Origin: Skeletonema tropicum
Taxonomy: Eukaryota > Bacillariophyta > Thalassiosirophyceae > Thalassiosirales > Thalassiosiraceae
Assembly: GCA_037178625.1 (NCBI GenBank)
Contig: CM074130.1
Span: forward strand, 1,426,001-1,490,000
Reading direction: 5' to 3'
DNA length: 64,000 nt
Shown here piece by piece: positions 22,770 through 33,766 of the stretch. Every line of letters begins with the position of its first letter. Within the stretch, counting starts at the first letter, position 1. The notes beneath the pieces were generated by a model. That model was not told the DNA's origin. It did no database searches and was given only the letters and a program-made list of their open reading frames with translations. The translations under genes and the position numbers were made by a program.

Positions 22770-24065
22770 ATGAAGAACATCCGTCACACTGAAAGCTTGC
22801 CTACTCTGGCCATCCTCGACGAGGATTCGTCCTCTTCTGGCGATGAAACGCCCACCACCACACCTACGTCACGTTCTCGCACCACTGTCACTCACGCTGC
22901 ATCCATGGCAAATATGGCCGGTCTATCTTTCTCTGATGATGATGATTCTTCCTGAGGAAGGTACTCGTCGTGTTCCCCGTGTCAATACTGTCCCTCCTAC
23001 ACATGGGATATAAGAAGGTGCTTGTTACTGGTGGAGCTGGATTCGTCGGTTCCAACGTCGCCGAGGCCCTCCTTGCAAGGGGATGATGATGTTGTCATCG
23101 TGGATGAAATGAATGATTATTATGATGTCCGTATCAAGGAGAACAACCTCCGACGTCTTCGTGAGATGTACCCTGAGGACAAGCGTCTTGCTATCTACCG
23201 CGGTGACATCTGCGATGAGGACTTCATGCTCCAGTTGTTTGAGGCGGAACGCCCTCAGTGGGTCTGTCACATGGCGGCACGTGCTGGTGTGAGGCCATCG
23301 ATTCAAGATCCCTTTGTGTACATCCACTCTAATATTCGTGGAACCACATCACTTGATGGAGTTGTCTCACAAATTCGGTGTTAAGAACTTCGTCTTTGCT
23401 TCTTCGAGTAGTGTGTACTGGTGGATCAAAGAATACATTCTTCTCTGAGGATGAGAATGTGGATAATCCAGTCTCACCCTATGCTGCATCGAAGAAGGCG
23501 TGTGAGCTCCTTGCGTATACCTATCATCATCTCTACCAGTTGAATGTGACAGGTCTTCGATTCTTCACTGTGTATGGACCAAGAGGCCGTCCCGATATGG
23601 CCCCTTTCAAGTTCATCGACCGTGTCTCACGTGGATTGGAATTGCAACAGTTTGGTGATGGATCCAGTTCTCGTGATTACACCTACATTGACGATATTGT
23701 TGACGGTGTCGTGAGGATCAATTGATCGTCCTCACAAGTATGAAATGTTCAATTTGGGGAAGGGAAGTGGTACTTCATTGAAGGAGTTCTTGGACATTGT
23801 TCAGAAGCATGTGGGAAAGAAGGCTATCATCAAAGTCTTGCCGGATCAGCCAGGAGATGTTCCTTACACTTGCGCCGATGTCAGTAAGGCATTCGACTTG
23901 TTAGGATACAGAGCCACTGTGCCTTTTGATGAAGGTATCCGAAGAACTGTGGATTGGTATGTTAATGAATACGGAAAGAATATATGTATTGAGCCGGAAA
24001 CGCAGGCAAACGGAATGGGAAGGGCTCCGTCGTTTGCTGAGATTCGTAAGGCAGTGAATGCGTAG
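22770..24065 (+). CDS. NAD-dependent UDP-glucuronate 4-epimerase-like enzyme, six frame corrections
   Basis: The extended short-chain dehydrogenase core shows the Rossmann motif VLVTGGAGFVGSN, an NDYYD block, MAARAGVRPSIQDPFVY, the SSSSVYG serine region and the catalytic YAASK. This pattern is typical of UDP-glucuronate 4-epimerases, which make UDP-galacturonate for cell-surface polysaccharides; a related sugar-nucleotide epimerase or dehydratase is possible. The first 80 residues are Ser/Thr/Asp-rich with no membrane anchor, unlike plant GAE enzymes. Six single extra bases (near 22953, 23006, 23081, 23348, 23418 and 23715) break the frame. Removing them yields 429 residues exactly in frame with all motifs restored. 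This is the most heavily interrupted gene in the window, yet its substitutions look conservative. Confidence 0.85.
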
Positions 24066-24681
24066 ATGAGAAATGTATTTATTCTTCTTTGTAATTTAGA
24101 TTGGGGACCACATGATGCAGTGATAGAATGAGGGGAATTTCATCATAGCAGTAAGTAATAAGCATAAAAAAAAACATGAAAAAAGGTAATCCAAATTCTT
24201 GTCATTGCTCCCGTCAGCTTTTAGAAACTCTGAGAAGGACGAAGTCAAATTTATCTGAATTGTAGTGCACTTGTGCAACTGAACTTTGCTCCACTTGGAG
24301 AAGGTTACCTCTCGCTCTCTCTGCTTGGTACGATACAATACTACAGGGAAGTCTACTTCGTCTGCGCGCGAGCGAGAGCCGCAGGGGAAACGCTGACGTC
24401 CGGCGGCTGACGTGTAAATAATCTACTCCTATCTGTATCTACCTACCTATGTAGAGCACTTCCTACAAGTACAATACCAACAACTCGACTGACATCATTC
24501 ATCACACCTCGCGCAATCAAACCCTCCACCTCCACTTTTCTAATCTGCTGCGTCGCATCTTCTTCTCTGCCACCTACTACACCTTTCCTTCTGTCTAATC
24601 TGGATAAAAACGTGGGTGGATCTTTGTTCTTTGTTTTCTACGCCAGAATGCCACTGGATAGTATTGTATATCATTTGAGCA
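24066..24681. promoter_or_regulatory. Upstream region of the PPR gene with two TGACGT sites
   Basis: This is 616 bp following the epimerase. Two direct copies of CTGACGT begin at 24393 and 24407 inside a GC-rich patch, about 270 bp upstream of the PPR start. TGACGT is the core recognised by bZIP factors, including CRE-type sites and aureochromes in stramenopiles. Function here is inferred. Confidence 0.35.
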
Positions 24682-27633
24682 ATGGGTGCAAAAGATGAAA
24701 TTTGCTGCAAGTCTTGCAGCAAGAAGGAACTAAGTAGGAGAATGGCGTCGTCGCTTGATCATCAACACCATCGGCCACGTCGGAGGAACGCAACTATTCA
24801 CTCTGACTTTAATAAATGGGCAGACGATCGGGTTGGAAATGAAAGTAGAACCAAGAGAAGGATATCGCGTCATAGGTTTCTCAAATCCAGTGCAGTGATT
24901 ATCATGATGTGCTTATCGTTGTTACAGATATCTTCTGGGCTGGGTACTCTTCAAAATCACAAAGCATCATCTCGACAAACTTCAATTGCAAACCAAGCAA
25001 AATTGTCACAAAAATCTCTGTGTTTATCGCAACTGTCAACACACTCATATACACGGAGGAGATTCCCGTTATCAACATTATATGAGTCAAGACAGTCATC
25101 GTCGATAGACGAGTCTCGGCAGCTGACGAAGTCACAGCCTCCGATCATTACAATGCTAAATCAACAAACCGAAGCGTTACGGCAAAGCTTAGAGGGGATG
25201 AACAAGTCGGGAGTTGATCAAGATCCAGATGCATCCCCACAACCGATAACAATAATTGGAGAAATGCTCACATCATATGCCAACTGGTTATCAACCGATC
25301 CGTCGTCTACATTCAAATTAAAAGCATGCGCCATCATTGATGCAGCCTTTCGTAAGGCAACGAATCGCTGTTTCGCCAAGCCGTACAGCCTGAGCAAGCT
25401 TAATTTAGGGATGGAATTGTTGCAACTTCAGCTGCACTCAAGTGTGGGCGCTCGGTTGGCTGGTAGCTCTGAAATAGTCAATGGAAATAGGGCTGGTGTT
25501 GATAGTAATGTCTTTATTCCTCTGGAGGCACCTTACAACTCTGTGCCAAGAGGGACGTGGTTAAAAGTATTGCGTGCCTTGACCTCAAATGACATCAACT
25601 CATCTCGATCCTCATCCACACTAAGGTCAGTTAAGGCAATTACTTCCGGTGACGATGTCAATTGGATCACACCATCAAATGCAGCTTTTCGGATATTGCA
25701 ACGATTGGTAACAGGAAAGGGTGTTAGAAATTCAGAGCAACTGGTTTTAGACGAACGCGATTTCAACATGGTTCTTCACGCTTACGCTATTTTGTCACAG
25801 AATCAAATGCATTCCGCCCATCGTGTCATGGCCTTGCAAGAGCGGACTGCGCACGCCCCTCCTCTCTCAGCGGTAGCCTATTCTATCCTACTAAAAGCGT
25901 ATGGCCGGTGGAAAGATGTCAAGAATGTCGAAATGAGTATAATGCATGCGCAACGAAATCATGTCGTTCCAGACATTGTCATGGCTAATACTGTTTTAGA
26001 TGCTTACGTAAACTGTGGCGATGTGGATAAGGCTCGTGAAATTTTCCATATCATGACGGAAGAAAGTGAAGATAAAGGAGATGCATATTGGCCACTCCTT
26101 CGACCCAACTCACGAACATTTAATACAATTTTGAAAGGGATGGCGGAGATTGGCGATGTGAAGGAGGCTATGAAACTGTCTAAGACGATTCACTCCGAAG
26201 GATTGTGGGATCATGTCACCACCAACACGTTGGTGAAAACAGCAGTTACGGCGGAAGAGCTTGAAATAGCAGAAGATATTCTATCAATGCATACTGCTTC
26301 CTTCAGTGCTGATACGGCCAATGGCCGACACGTGAATCATCCCAACATTGAAGCGTACACAGAACTCGTGAATGGATATGCCAAGGCAGGCCACCTTGAC
26401 AAAGCTTTAGGGATGATGCAACTTATGCGCAAAAGGGGAGTGGAACCGAATGAATACACCTACACTTGTATTGTTGGGGCCTTGGCGAGGAGCAATAAGG
26501 TTCGCCAGGCAAAGAAAATGATAGAATATGCTTTGAACCTCAACCTACCAAGGAAGAAGTTAACTCCGATATACAACGCCTTCATTTCGGGATTACTCTC
26601 AGATGACGATAGTGATAATAGCGAGGGACAAGCATCGCATGCAGCAAATGTGGTCGAAGCTCTGTCGATGTTGCAAGAGATGCAGGATTTGAATATCCGC
26701 CCCAATGTAGTCACTGTATCAGTGATGGTTGATGGACTTGGTAGATGCAATCCTCCTCGCTGCAATGATGCAAAGGATTTAGTGCAACATCTTGAATACA
26801 CTCTTCGACCGACTTCCAGAACAAGTTACAGTCAACCGGACATGAACGCCAGAGGGATTTCGCTATCAAATAGAAAAATTGCCACAGCTTTAATACGAGC
26901 GTATGGACGTGGAAATGATGTAGAGTCTGCCGTAAAGGCATTTGATAGGATAGCCCAGCCTGATGTTGTAGCGTTCAACACGCTAATCGATGCATGCTGC
27001 CGTTGTGATCAGCTCAAGGTCGCACTTGACCTGTTTGAAACTTATGCGCTATTTGAACGACGGGACAACGATATACGCACAACAGGTGGCACTGATGGCA
27101 TAGCGATCAAACCCGATGTTGTAACCTACACAACCTTGATATCATCACTGCTTCATCTGAAGAGCAAGTCTGCGACAAAGCGAGCAATCAGAATGTATAG
27201 AGATATGAAGCAGACCTGGATGATTTATCCTGATACATTTCTAGTTGACACAATTCTGTCAGCAATGCTCAGTAGTGGAGGCAGTGGGTTTAATGATGAT
27301 GATATCAGATTCACCCTTACAGTGTTACGTGATGGTGCGTCTCTCGAGTGGGAAGGTCGTCAATATGAAAGACGGAAGAGGGCAGTGCGAGCCATCTTGA
27401 AAGGATGCTCGAGTGAAATATGGAGAAACGACGAATTTGCTTACAGTTTAATGAGCGAGAATCCAGAAGATCCACTGTTCAAGAAGAAGGGATGGAACGA
27501 GATAGACTCGGGGTTTCGCATGTGGGGAAGTGGGGATGGCAATTTTGCCGAGCAACAAGAAGATGCTTCTGTTGATTCGTTTCTAGCCTCCAAAGGCTGG
27601 AATGACATGAACTCAGGGTTTCGACTACTGTGA
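24682..27633 (+). CDS. Pentatricopeptide repeat (PPR) protein, probable organelle RNA factor
   Basis: This intact 983-residue frame has about ten PPR motifs between residues 395 and 845, for example YSILLKAYGRWKDVKNVEMS, NTVLDAYVNCGDVDKAREIF, NTILKGMAEIGDVKEAMKLS, AYTELVNGYAKAGHLDKALG and AFNTLIDACCRCDQLKVALD. PPR proteins bind organelle transcripts one base per repeat. The N-terminus is basic, with a hydrophobic stretch at about 73-88 (SSAVIIMMCLSLLQISSG); a start at the second Met (24742) would shorten the leader, and plastid or mitochondrial location is unclear. The C-terminus carries two copies of a KGWN-SGFR motif about 40 residues apart that are not part of the PPR fold. No intron or frame break is needed. 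Confidence 0.88.
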   Translation: MGAKDEICCKSCSKKELSRRMASSLDHQHHRPRRRNATIHSDFNKWADDRVGNESRTKRRISRHRFLKSSAVIIMMCLSLLQISSGLGTLQNHKASSRQTSIANQAKLSQKSLCLSQLSTHSYTRRRFPLSTLYESRQSSSIDESRQLTKSQPPIITMLNQQTEALRQSLEGMNKSGVDQDPDASPQPITIIGEMLTSYANWLSTDPSSTFKLKACAIIDAAFRKATNRCFAKPYSLSKLNLGMELLQLQLHSSVGARLAGSSEIVNGNRAGVDSNVFIPLEAPYNSVPRGTWLKVLRALTSNDINSSRSSSTLRSVKAITSGDDVNWITPSNAAFRILQRLVTGKGVRNSEQLVLDERDFNMVLHAYAILSQNQMHSAHRVMALQERTAHAPPLSAVAYSILLKAYGRWKDVKNVEMSIMHAQRNHVVPDIVMANTVLDAYVNCGDVDKAREIFHIMTEESEDKGDAYWPLLRPNSRTFNTILKGMAEIGDVKEAMKLSKTIHSEGLWDHVTTNTLVKTAVTAEELEIAEDILSMHTASFSADTANGRHVNHPNIEAYTELVNGYAKAGHLDKALGMMQLMRKRGVEPNEYTYTCIVGALARSNKVRQAKKMIEYALNLNLPRKKLTPIYNAFISGLLSDDDSDNSEGQASHAANVVEALSMLQEMQDLNIRPNVVTVSVMVDGLGRCNPPRCNDAKDLVQHLEYTLRPTSRTSYSQPDMNARGISLSNRKIATALIRAYGRGNDVESAVKAFDRIAQPDVVAFNTLIDACCRCDQLKVALDLFETYALFERRDNDIRTTGGTDGIAIKPDVVTYTTLISSLLHLKSKSATKRAIRMYRDMKQTWMIYPDTFLVDTILSAMLSSGGSGFNDDDIRFTLTVLRDGASLEWEGRQYERRKRAVRAILKGCSSEIWRNDEFAYSLMSENPEDPLFKKKGWNEIDSGFRMWGSGDGNFAEQQEDASVDSFLASKGWNDMNSGFRLL

Positions 27634-28483
<850 letters not shown>

Positions 28484-28816
28484 ATCATCTTCTGTCGCTA
28501 CCATGTTGTATCGGCGGCATTGCTGGTACATAATCACAACTGGATATTCTAATATCCACCCAACTTTCAAAGAGACTGAACAAGTTCATCATTCATTACT
28601 ATTTTCTGTTTATTATTGTAGAGGTTGTTATTAATATTTGGCTAGTGCTTTCTTGGGTAGACAGTTCATTAGTAACCATGATTGCCGATCCACCTACGTA
28701 ATGTAAGAAGTATCTGATTGTTGCTAGAATTAGCCACTTCCGTAGACACAGGATGGTAAGATACTACACAGCATTGAACTAAATAATAAGACAACCATTA
28801 AATATTCTTTATCCTA
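28484..28816. other. Short convergent intergenic stretch
   Basis: These 333 bp lie between the H4 stop and the stop of the 2H phosphoesterase. I see no clear histone-type stem-loop right after the H4 stop and no gene. Confidence 0.35.
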
Positions 28817-29785
28817 TCATACACGTTGCACTGCTTGCGCTTCACTCTGCAAACGTAAGGGGTCCCTCTTCCCAACATTCCAATACCTCATTCTCGAATT
28901 GGCAAGGACTGTCCCTCCAATACTATTTCTACCAACAGCAACTCCCTTCACCTCACTACTGCAACTGCTGCCGGTCATCGATGATACTCCTGAAAACTCT
29001 TCATTCCACTGTTGCATGACATCTTCCCTCCAGTCAAGATGATGTTCTGTAGTAGTAGATGGTTCATACCCGACTGTTAAATGGGGTATAAAACCCTCCA
29101 AGACATTCGGACTACCGTATTTTCTACATCGATAAATAGCTGCACTCCTCTCGGGTTCGTTGAGGGATGCAACCCAAGACGGAACTCGAACGGGTCGTTT
29201 GACAAATGATTCTACAGGGTCAAGTACGGCATTGGAAAGTGCTTGTAGGCAGGGAGTATTTTGTACGTGGAGCATGGTGAATGCACCATTGATGGTGTAG
29301 AACTTTTCTTCTGTATTGCTGGAATCATACTGATGATCATCATCTGGGAAGGAGGATTGAGTAGAAGAAAGGGATAGAGTGCATTCTAACCCTTCAACGA
29401 CTTGAGTAAAGTTGATTTTCGATATTGTCTCTAAAAAGGAATCAACTTTGGTCATGTTCAGCTTTGTCACTGAGTCGCTATCTTCTTCTTCTACACTACC
29501 ATTGTCATCATCATCAGCATCATGTATCTCCAAGTCAAAATCAGCTAGGAATAGTGTAATATGTGGGGTATGTTTTGAGAACAAGTCGACTTGTTCGCTA
29601 TTGTTAGAATTCTGGCTGCTGCTACTACTAAAGGAGCGTAGGAGTTCATTTGCGCGAAGAGTTTGAGTCATTAAGCAATCATCGCTGGTCAATGGTACGT
29701 GTATGTCGAGATAGATGGCATGGCTTATTATTATGATGGTGGTGAAGTGGAGAAGTAGTGTGGTTAGTGTGTGACGCATCATCAT
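28817..29785 (-). CDS. Secreted 2H-phosphoesterase-like protein
   Basis: Two H-x-T signatures (HTPHITLFLADF and GFIPHLTVGY) placed about 150 residues apart are the catalytic pair of the 2H phosphoesterase superfamily, which includes RNA 2',3'-cyclic phosphodiesterases and the USB1 group. I prefer the start at 29785 (MMMRHTLTTLLLHFTTIIII), which gives a signal peptide or anchor; the upstream ATG at 29875 would put a Lys-rich stretch in front of it. An acidic Asp/Glu run sits between the motifs. Substrate is unknown, and a secretory-pathway location would be unusual for an RNA enzyme. Confidence 0.65.
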   Translation of the reverse strand: MMMRHTLTTLLLHFTTIIIISHAIYLDIHVPLTSDDCLMTQTLRANELLRSFSSSSSQNSNNSEQVDLFSKHTPHITLFLADFDLEIHDADDDDNGSVEEEDSDSVTKLNMTKVDSFLETISKINFTQVVEGLECTLSLSSTQSSFPDDDHQYDSSNTEEKFYTINGAFTMLHVQNTPCLQALSNAVLDPVESFVKRPVRVPSWVASLNEPERSAAIYRCRKYGSPNVLEGFIPHLTVGYEPSTTTEHHLDWREDVMQQWNEEFSGVSSMTGSSCSSEVKGVAVGRNSIGGTVLANSRMRYWNVGKRDPLRLQSEAQAVQRV

Positions 29786-29951
29786 GGTGGAGGTATGTTC
29801 GATGTTCTTTTGTTTTTTGGCTGGAGGAAGAAAAAATGTCGAGGCCTTGTCGACGGCGGCGCTCTCATCCACCATCGTCCCATTGAGTTCGATACATCAC
29901 AGTCATCTTCAAGAGCGAGGCTGAGAGTCAAGAGCTGCTGCCATCAGCACA

Positions 29952-31151
29952 ATGACTGAAGAATGGACATTTGTCTCTCATAAGAGATCATCCAAGCCGA
30001 GCCGACAGCGTAGACGTACCGGCAAAGCCAACAATTACGGCGATGCTCGTACACATCATCATAATGACGACGGAATGAAACGTTTCTTTGACAACAGGAT
30101 CAATACTAATTCCCAAACATTACAACAACAAACGGAAGCTGAAATGCTGAAGGATCGAGAACGGATAAAAGACTGCAATTTTAGAGTCTATTCGTGCATT
30201 GGAAAACGTGATGATATCTTCGGAAACTTCATTTTCGTATCGGCTGATTGCTGCGCTGAGAGAAGTTATATCATCATCTTCTGCGGACGAAGGTGGTGAA
30301 GAAGATGCAGGCAACGAAGCTGAAAGCAAGAATGAGGGAGATAATGATGGTGATGTCGACGATGATGGTTCATTTAATCTCAATCTTCGCGAGATTGTTG
30401 CCTACGGAATTGGAAATTTTGCAACTACATCCTCATTCTCGGCACCCATGCTCCAGTTGGCATGTGTCTTGTTCTTGCGACGGACATGCTGCCTGCCGCC
30501 GCTTCTTCCATCATTTCAGATTCAAGTCATAGCAATACTGCATCCAATAACAATGGTGTGCAAGACATCTTCAAGCGTGAACAGGATCAAGTCCCAATTT
30601 ACTATTATGAACCATGCATCTTACCCATGGAACGAGAGTTGCTGGAAACAGTATTTCATGTGGTTGTTCTGGATAATAATGAGTTTGGAAAGCTTCATTT
30701 GCAATCTATGCGACAACAAGATGATGGTGAGAACGCATCAAAGAAGACGACGACAACAACAATCAGCAAGAGTGTACCAAAAACACTATTTTACATGCCT
30801 CATTGTCCCATGAGACTGTATTGCAATGTGTTATGGTCCCACTGGGAAACTCTGCCGTCAACTATTATATATGGCAACAGTTTCCACTCCTATGATGAGC
30901 GAACAGTATCAGTGCAAGGGCAGACTGATCCAACCAATGGTATACTCCGTATCATTCCTTGCACGAATGAAACATCCATTAAATTGCGAGGCAATAAGCG
31001 TGGTGATGAACTGTATGATGCACTGAATCATTTAGAAACCGCGTTCAATGATTGTAATATCATTTCATTTACAGCTGCTTCAAAAGATTGTCCTCGTCCT
31101 GACGAATATTTTGCATCGAACGACAATGAAAATAGAGAGTTGTCTAGATAA
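29952..31151 (+). CDS. SRR1-like protein, two frame corrections
   Basis: The N-terminus (MTEEWTFVSHKR, then a basic stretch), YGIGNFATTSSFSAPMLQLA, IYYYEPCILPMERELLE, NNEFG and TLFYMPHCPMRLYCNVLW match the SRR1 domain (sensitivity to red light reduced 1). In plants and animals the family acts in clock or haem-linked gene regulation; the biochemical role is not settled. The frame has one extra base near 30178 (restores ILESIRALENV). A second break near 30478 is best explained by one missing base, the only apparent deletion in this window, or by two extra ones. The corrected length is about 399 residues. An Asp/Glu-rich insert lies within the domain. Confidence 0.7.
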
Positions 31152-31214
31152 TGACAGAGAGAATCGAATGGAAGAGGAATGGAGCCACTTACCATAGTCC
31201 TATAGTAAGTTACT

Positions 31215-33389
31215 CTAGCTATTGTTAGCGCTCTCTCTAGAGAACCATTTCATTGGGCTCAGATAAGATATAAGCTCCAATGACCACGCGCCAATGCTAG
31301 GAGTATTGACTGCATCTTCACCACCATCTTCTTGTTCTTCTTCATATAGAGGCTGTTGTTCGTTTACTAATTGTATAAATTCATCTCCTTCTTCGTCTGC
31401 ATTGGCCCTACGCATAAGATTCAAACTTAGCACAAGGCAAACAACACCAACCGCAAATGCAACCACCAGCTCTGCAGCAATGAGAAATATCACAGATGAC
31501 GATGAAATTGGAGGCTCGCCTTCATATGAAAACTCTTTATCGGGTAGGAGTAGGTCCAACACTACGGCAGCTGTGAGAGAGGATTGCAGTACGTTCTTTC
31601 CCATTGGAAGGGCGCTTGTACCATTGAATGCATTGGCAAAGTCAACATTCTCACGACAGTTCATCAAATTTGATTCAGCAGAGTTCGGCAGGCCACATAT
31701 CAGATTGAATAATCCATTCGAGATGTAGTCACCCAACCCTAATTCACCGTTACGTATCAAGCCTGTAGAGACTCGGTAGTTAACCAACGGTATTATTGGT
31801 GATGAATCGCTACAACCACCGACAGCCCACAAGGGATAGTCACCACAGTCAAACGAAAGTTTCCCCGAACGCTCCAATAGTTGCATTGACATTTCTGCCA
31901 CCAATGATGAATTCAACATTGGATCAATCATGGAGAAGAAGTTATAAGCAATACTTGCTTCTACTGGCATGGTAGAGTTGGTACTGTACCAACCATCATT
32001 AGTTTCCGTTAGCATCACCAGCCTATTGAAGAAAGATCCTCTATCTTTGTGCCACAATGCATTCAACATATTCATTGAGCGATTCCTTCTTGCTTTAGTA
32101 GACGCCATTTCATCCGTAGTTGGACGTGTCAGGTGATTCTTATCCGCCAATATTTGACCAATCATTAACATGTCTATATCTGCCTTGGCTAGAGCTGCCG
32201 AGAATCCAACGTCAAGCATTCCAAATGGACACCGTGAATAATAGTTGGTGTTGTTGTTCTGTAAGGTGGAATTGCTGTTCTTTCCTTCATTCAAACACTG
32301 CAGCAAGTAAAGATAAGAGTTGTACATGTCATCTCCAGGGTAGTCAAACGAATCTTTGACTTGTCTCGGAATTGAAATTCCACTATTCCACTTTTTCTCC
32401 TTTATAATCTTGGTCACATTCATCAGCGAAGTTTCCCATAGTGGTGATTTCATATCAATTTCTGTTTCCAGTGGATGTTTCAATACTAAACATGGAAATT
32501 CATTGGCATTTGTCACATCTGAACAATTGGATATTATCTGTTGATGCAAATAGGTGTGCCATAGTTGTAATTTCGAGTAAAAGATGCTCAAGCTGTCAAC
32601 ATCTTCGGCTGTTTGGTTGGACAGGTAAAATATCTCTAGGATCGATGTTGCATGATGTGGCGTTGCCATTATTGTGTTAGACGACCATACTTTCGTCTCG
32701 TTATTGTCTAATGATGGCTGAATGTCATATTCTTCGGGAGACTTGTTGCCGAATAACTTTGGACCTGGATAAACCCCTATAAAGTTACTCCAAGCAGCCC
32801 CTTCAAATTCATGTTGTTTCGTATCTTTTGTTGTTGTGTGATTGAGATACACGAATCTGGGTAGAAATCCACTAGGAGACTGTGCACAAAACAACGTCCG
32901 TAGAAACTCCCACGATAGATCCGATCTGCCCAATTTTGAAAGTGTTCGTGCCGCAATGAGAAGTGTTGTTGAGTCAACAACACCGTCAAAATCGGAAGAG
33001 TTGTACGCCCTCGGGTAGTAATAGATTGGAGAGGAGGAAGAAGAAGAAGTTATTGATGGAATAGAGTGAATGGACGAACCTAAAATGGAGCGTGCCTGAG
33101 ATTCAAGTGGAGTGACCGTTGTAGAGGCGTCTTGTAGCAGAGACGTCATTCTCTTCATGTATTCTTGAGTGGATGTTCGATTTTCAGATATATCAATTCT
33201 GCGGTAGGCACGATGCGGATAAATACTCATCAGACGGTGACGTAATGCAGCACAGCAATCAAGCAAGAGATGACTATCAATGCGGACGAAGCCTCCGTCA
33301 ATTGAATTAGCCGCAGTTGTTATCTTCTGAAGCAACCGAGCAACGCTGCTGCTACCATATGAATCGACTGAATTTTCGTCGATTTCCAT
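31215..33389 (-). CDS. Six-hairpin glycosidase-like (GH63-type) single-pass membrane protein
   Basis: This is an intact 724-residue frame. Blocks such as GVVDSTTLLIAARTLSKLGR, WEFLRTLFCAQSPSGFLPRF, SPLWETSLMNVTKI and VNYRVSTGLIRNGELGLGDY resemble the (alpha/alpha)6 barrel of GH63/GH37-type glycosidases; I cannot identify the catalytic acids with certainty. Many N-x-S/T sites suggest a lumenal or extracellular body. A single membrane span (VIFLIAAELVVAFAVGVVCL) at about 635-660 is followed by an acidic cytosolic tail. No signal peptide is present at this start, so an upstream exon may be missing. Confidence 0.5.
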   Translation of the reverse strand: MEIDENSVDSYGSSSVARLLQKITTAANSIDGGFVRIDSHLLLDCCAALRHRLMSIYPHRAYRRIDISENRTSTQEYMKRMTSLLQDASTTVTPLESQARSILGSSIHSIPSITSSSSSSPIYYYPRAYNSSDFDGVVDSTTLLIAARTLSKLGRSDLSWEFLRTLFCAQSPSGFLPRFVYLNHTTTKDTKQHEFEGAAWSNFIGVYPGPKLFGNKSPEEYDIQPSLDNNETKVWSSNTIMATPHHATSILEIFYLSNQTAEDVDSLSIFYSKLQLWHTYLHQQIISNCSDVTNANEFPCLVLKHPLETEIDMKSPLWETSLMNVTKIIKEKKWNSGISIPRQVKDSFDYPGDDMYNSYLYLLQCLNEGKNSNSTLQNNNTNYYSRCPFGMLDVGFSAALAKADIDMLMIGQILADKNHLTRPTTDEMASTKARRNRSMNMLNALWHKDRGSFFNRLVMLTETNDGWYSTNSTMPVEASIAYNFFSMIDPMLNSSLVAEMSMQLLERSGKLSFDCGDYPLWAVGGCSDSSPIIPLVNYRVSTGLIRNGELGLGDYISNGLFNLICGLPNSAESNLMNCRENVDFANAFNGTSALPMGKNVLQSSLTAAVVLDLLLPDKEFSYEGEPPISSSSVIFLIAAELVVAFAVGVVCLVLSLNLMRRANADEEGDEFIQLVNEQQPLYEEEQEDGGEDAVNTPSIGAWSLELISYLSPMKWFSRESANNS

Positions 33390-33766
33390 CTTCCATCGTT
33401 TTATTTGAAGTCAGTCACGCATCGAGTCCCGAGCCCTGCATCAATCGAGATCAGCTGCATCGATGATAATAGCTTCGGCATAATCGTCAGCCGAAACAGC
33501 CGCATACAAATACAAGAAGCTTCATTACTGCACAATAATAAGGCACTTCAATACATACTCTTTCTCGCGCCTTGGAGTTATTGGGGCGTTACTTTGCACC
33601 AGTGAGTGGATGCCGATGCTGGCAGCGGAAATAAGAGAAAATATGGTGGCCCAAGACCAAAGGCTGGCTATGCAGCGCTTGAATCGTCGGACCTCAGAAA
33701 CCGCTGCGGTAAATTTTGTATGGTATCATTTTAGCATTTGTATACCCTTGATATTAGCTTCTATAT
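33390..33766. other. Intergenic, no gene recognised
   Basis: This is 377 bp between the start of the glycosidase-like gene and the stop of pyruvate carboxylase. A missing signal-peptide exon of the former could lie here, but I cannot identify it. Confidence 0.3.

Noticed and set aside
14500..23720. A strict rule that ribosomes skip the T of in-frame stop codons (Euplotes-like recoding)
   Set aside because: Several sites can be drawn that way, but family alignment places others at doublets (for example the extra G near 17016, the extra G near 14748, the extra A near 21529) or away from any stop. I keep only the broader insertion-bias observation.
30510..30532. An intron ending at tttcag in the SRR1-like gene instead of a frame break
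   Set aside because: It would join frames that lack the conserved YYYEP and NNEFG blocks, and the donor is weak.
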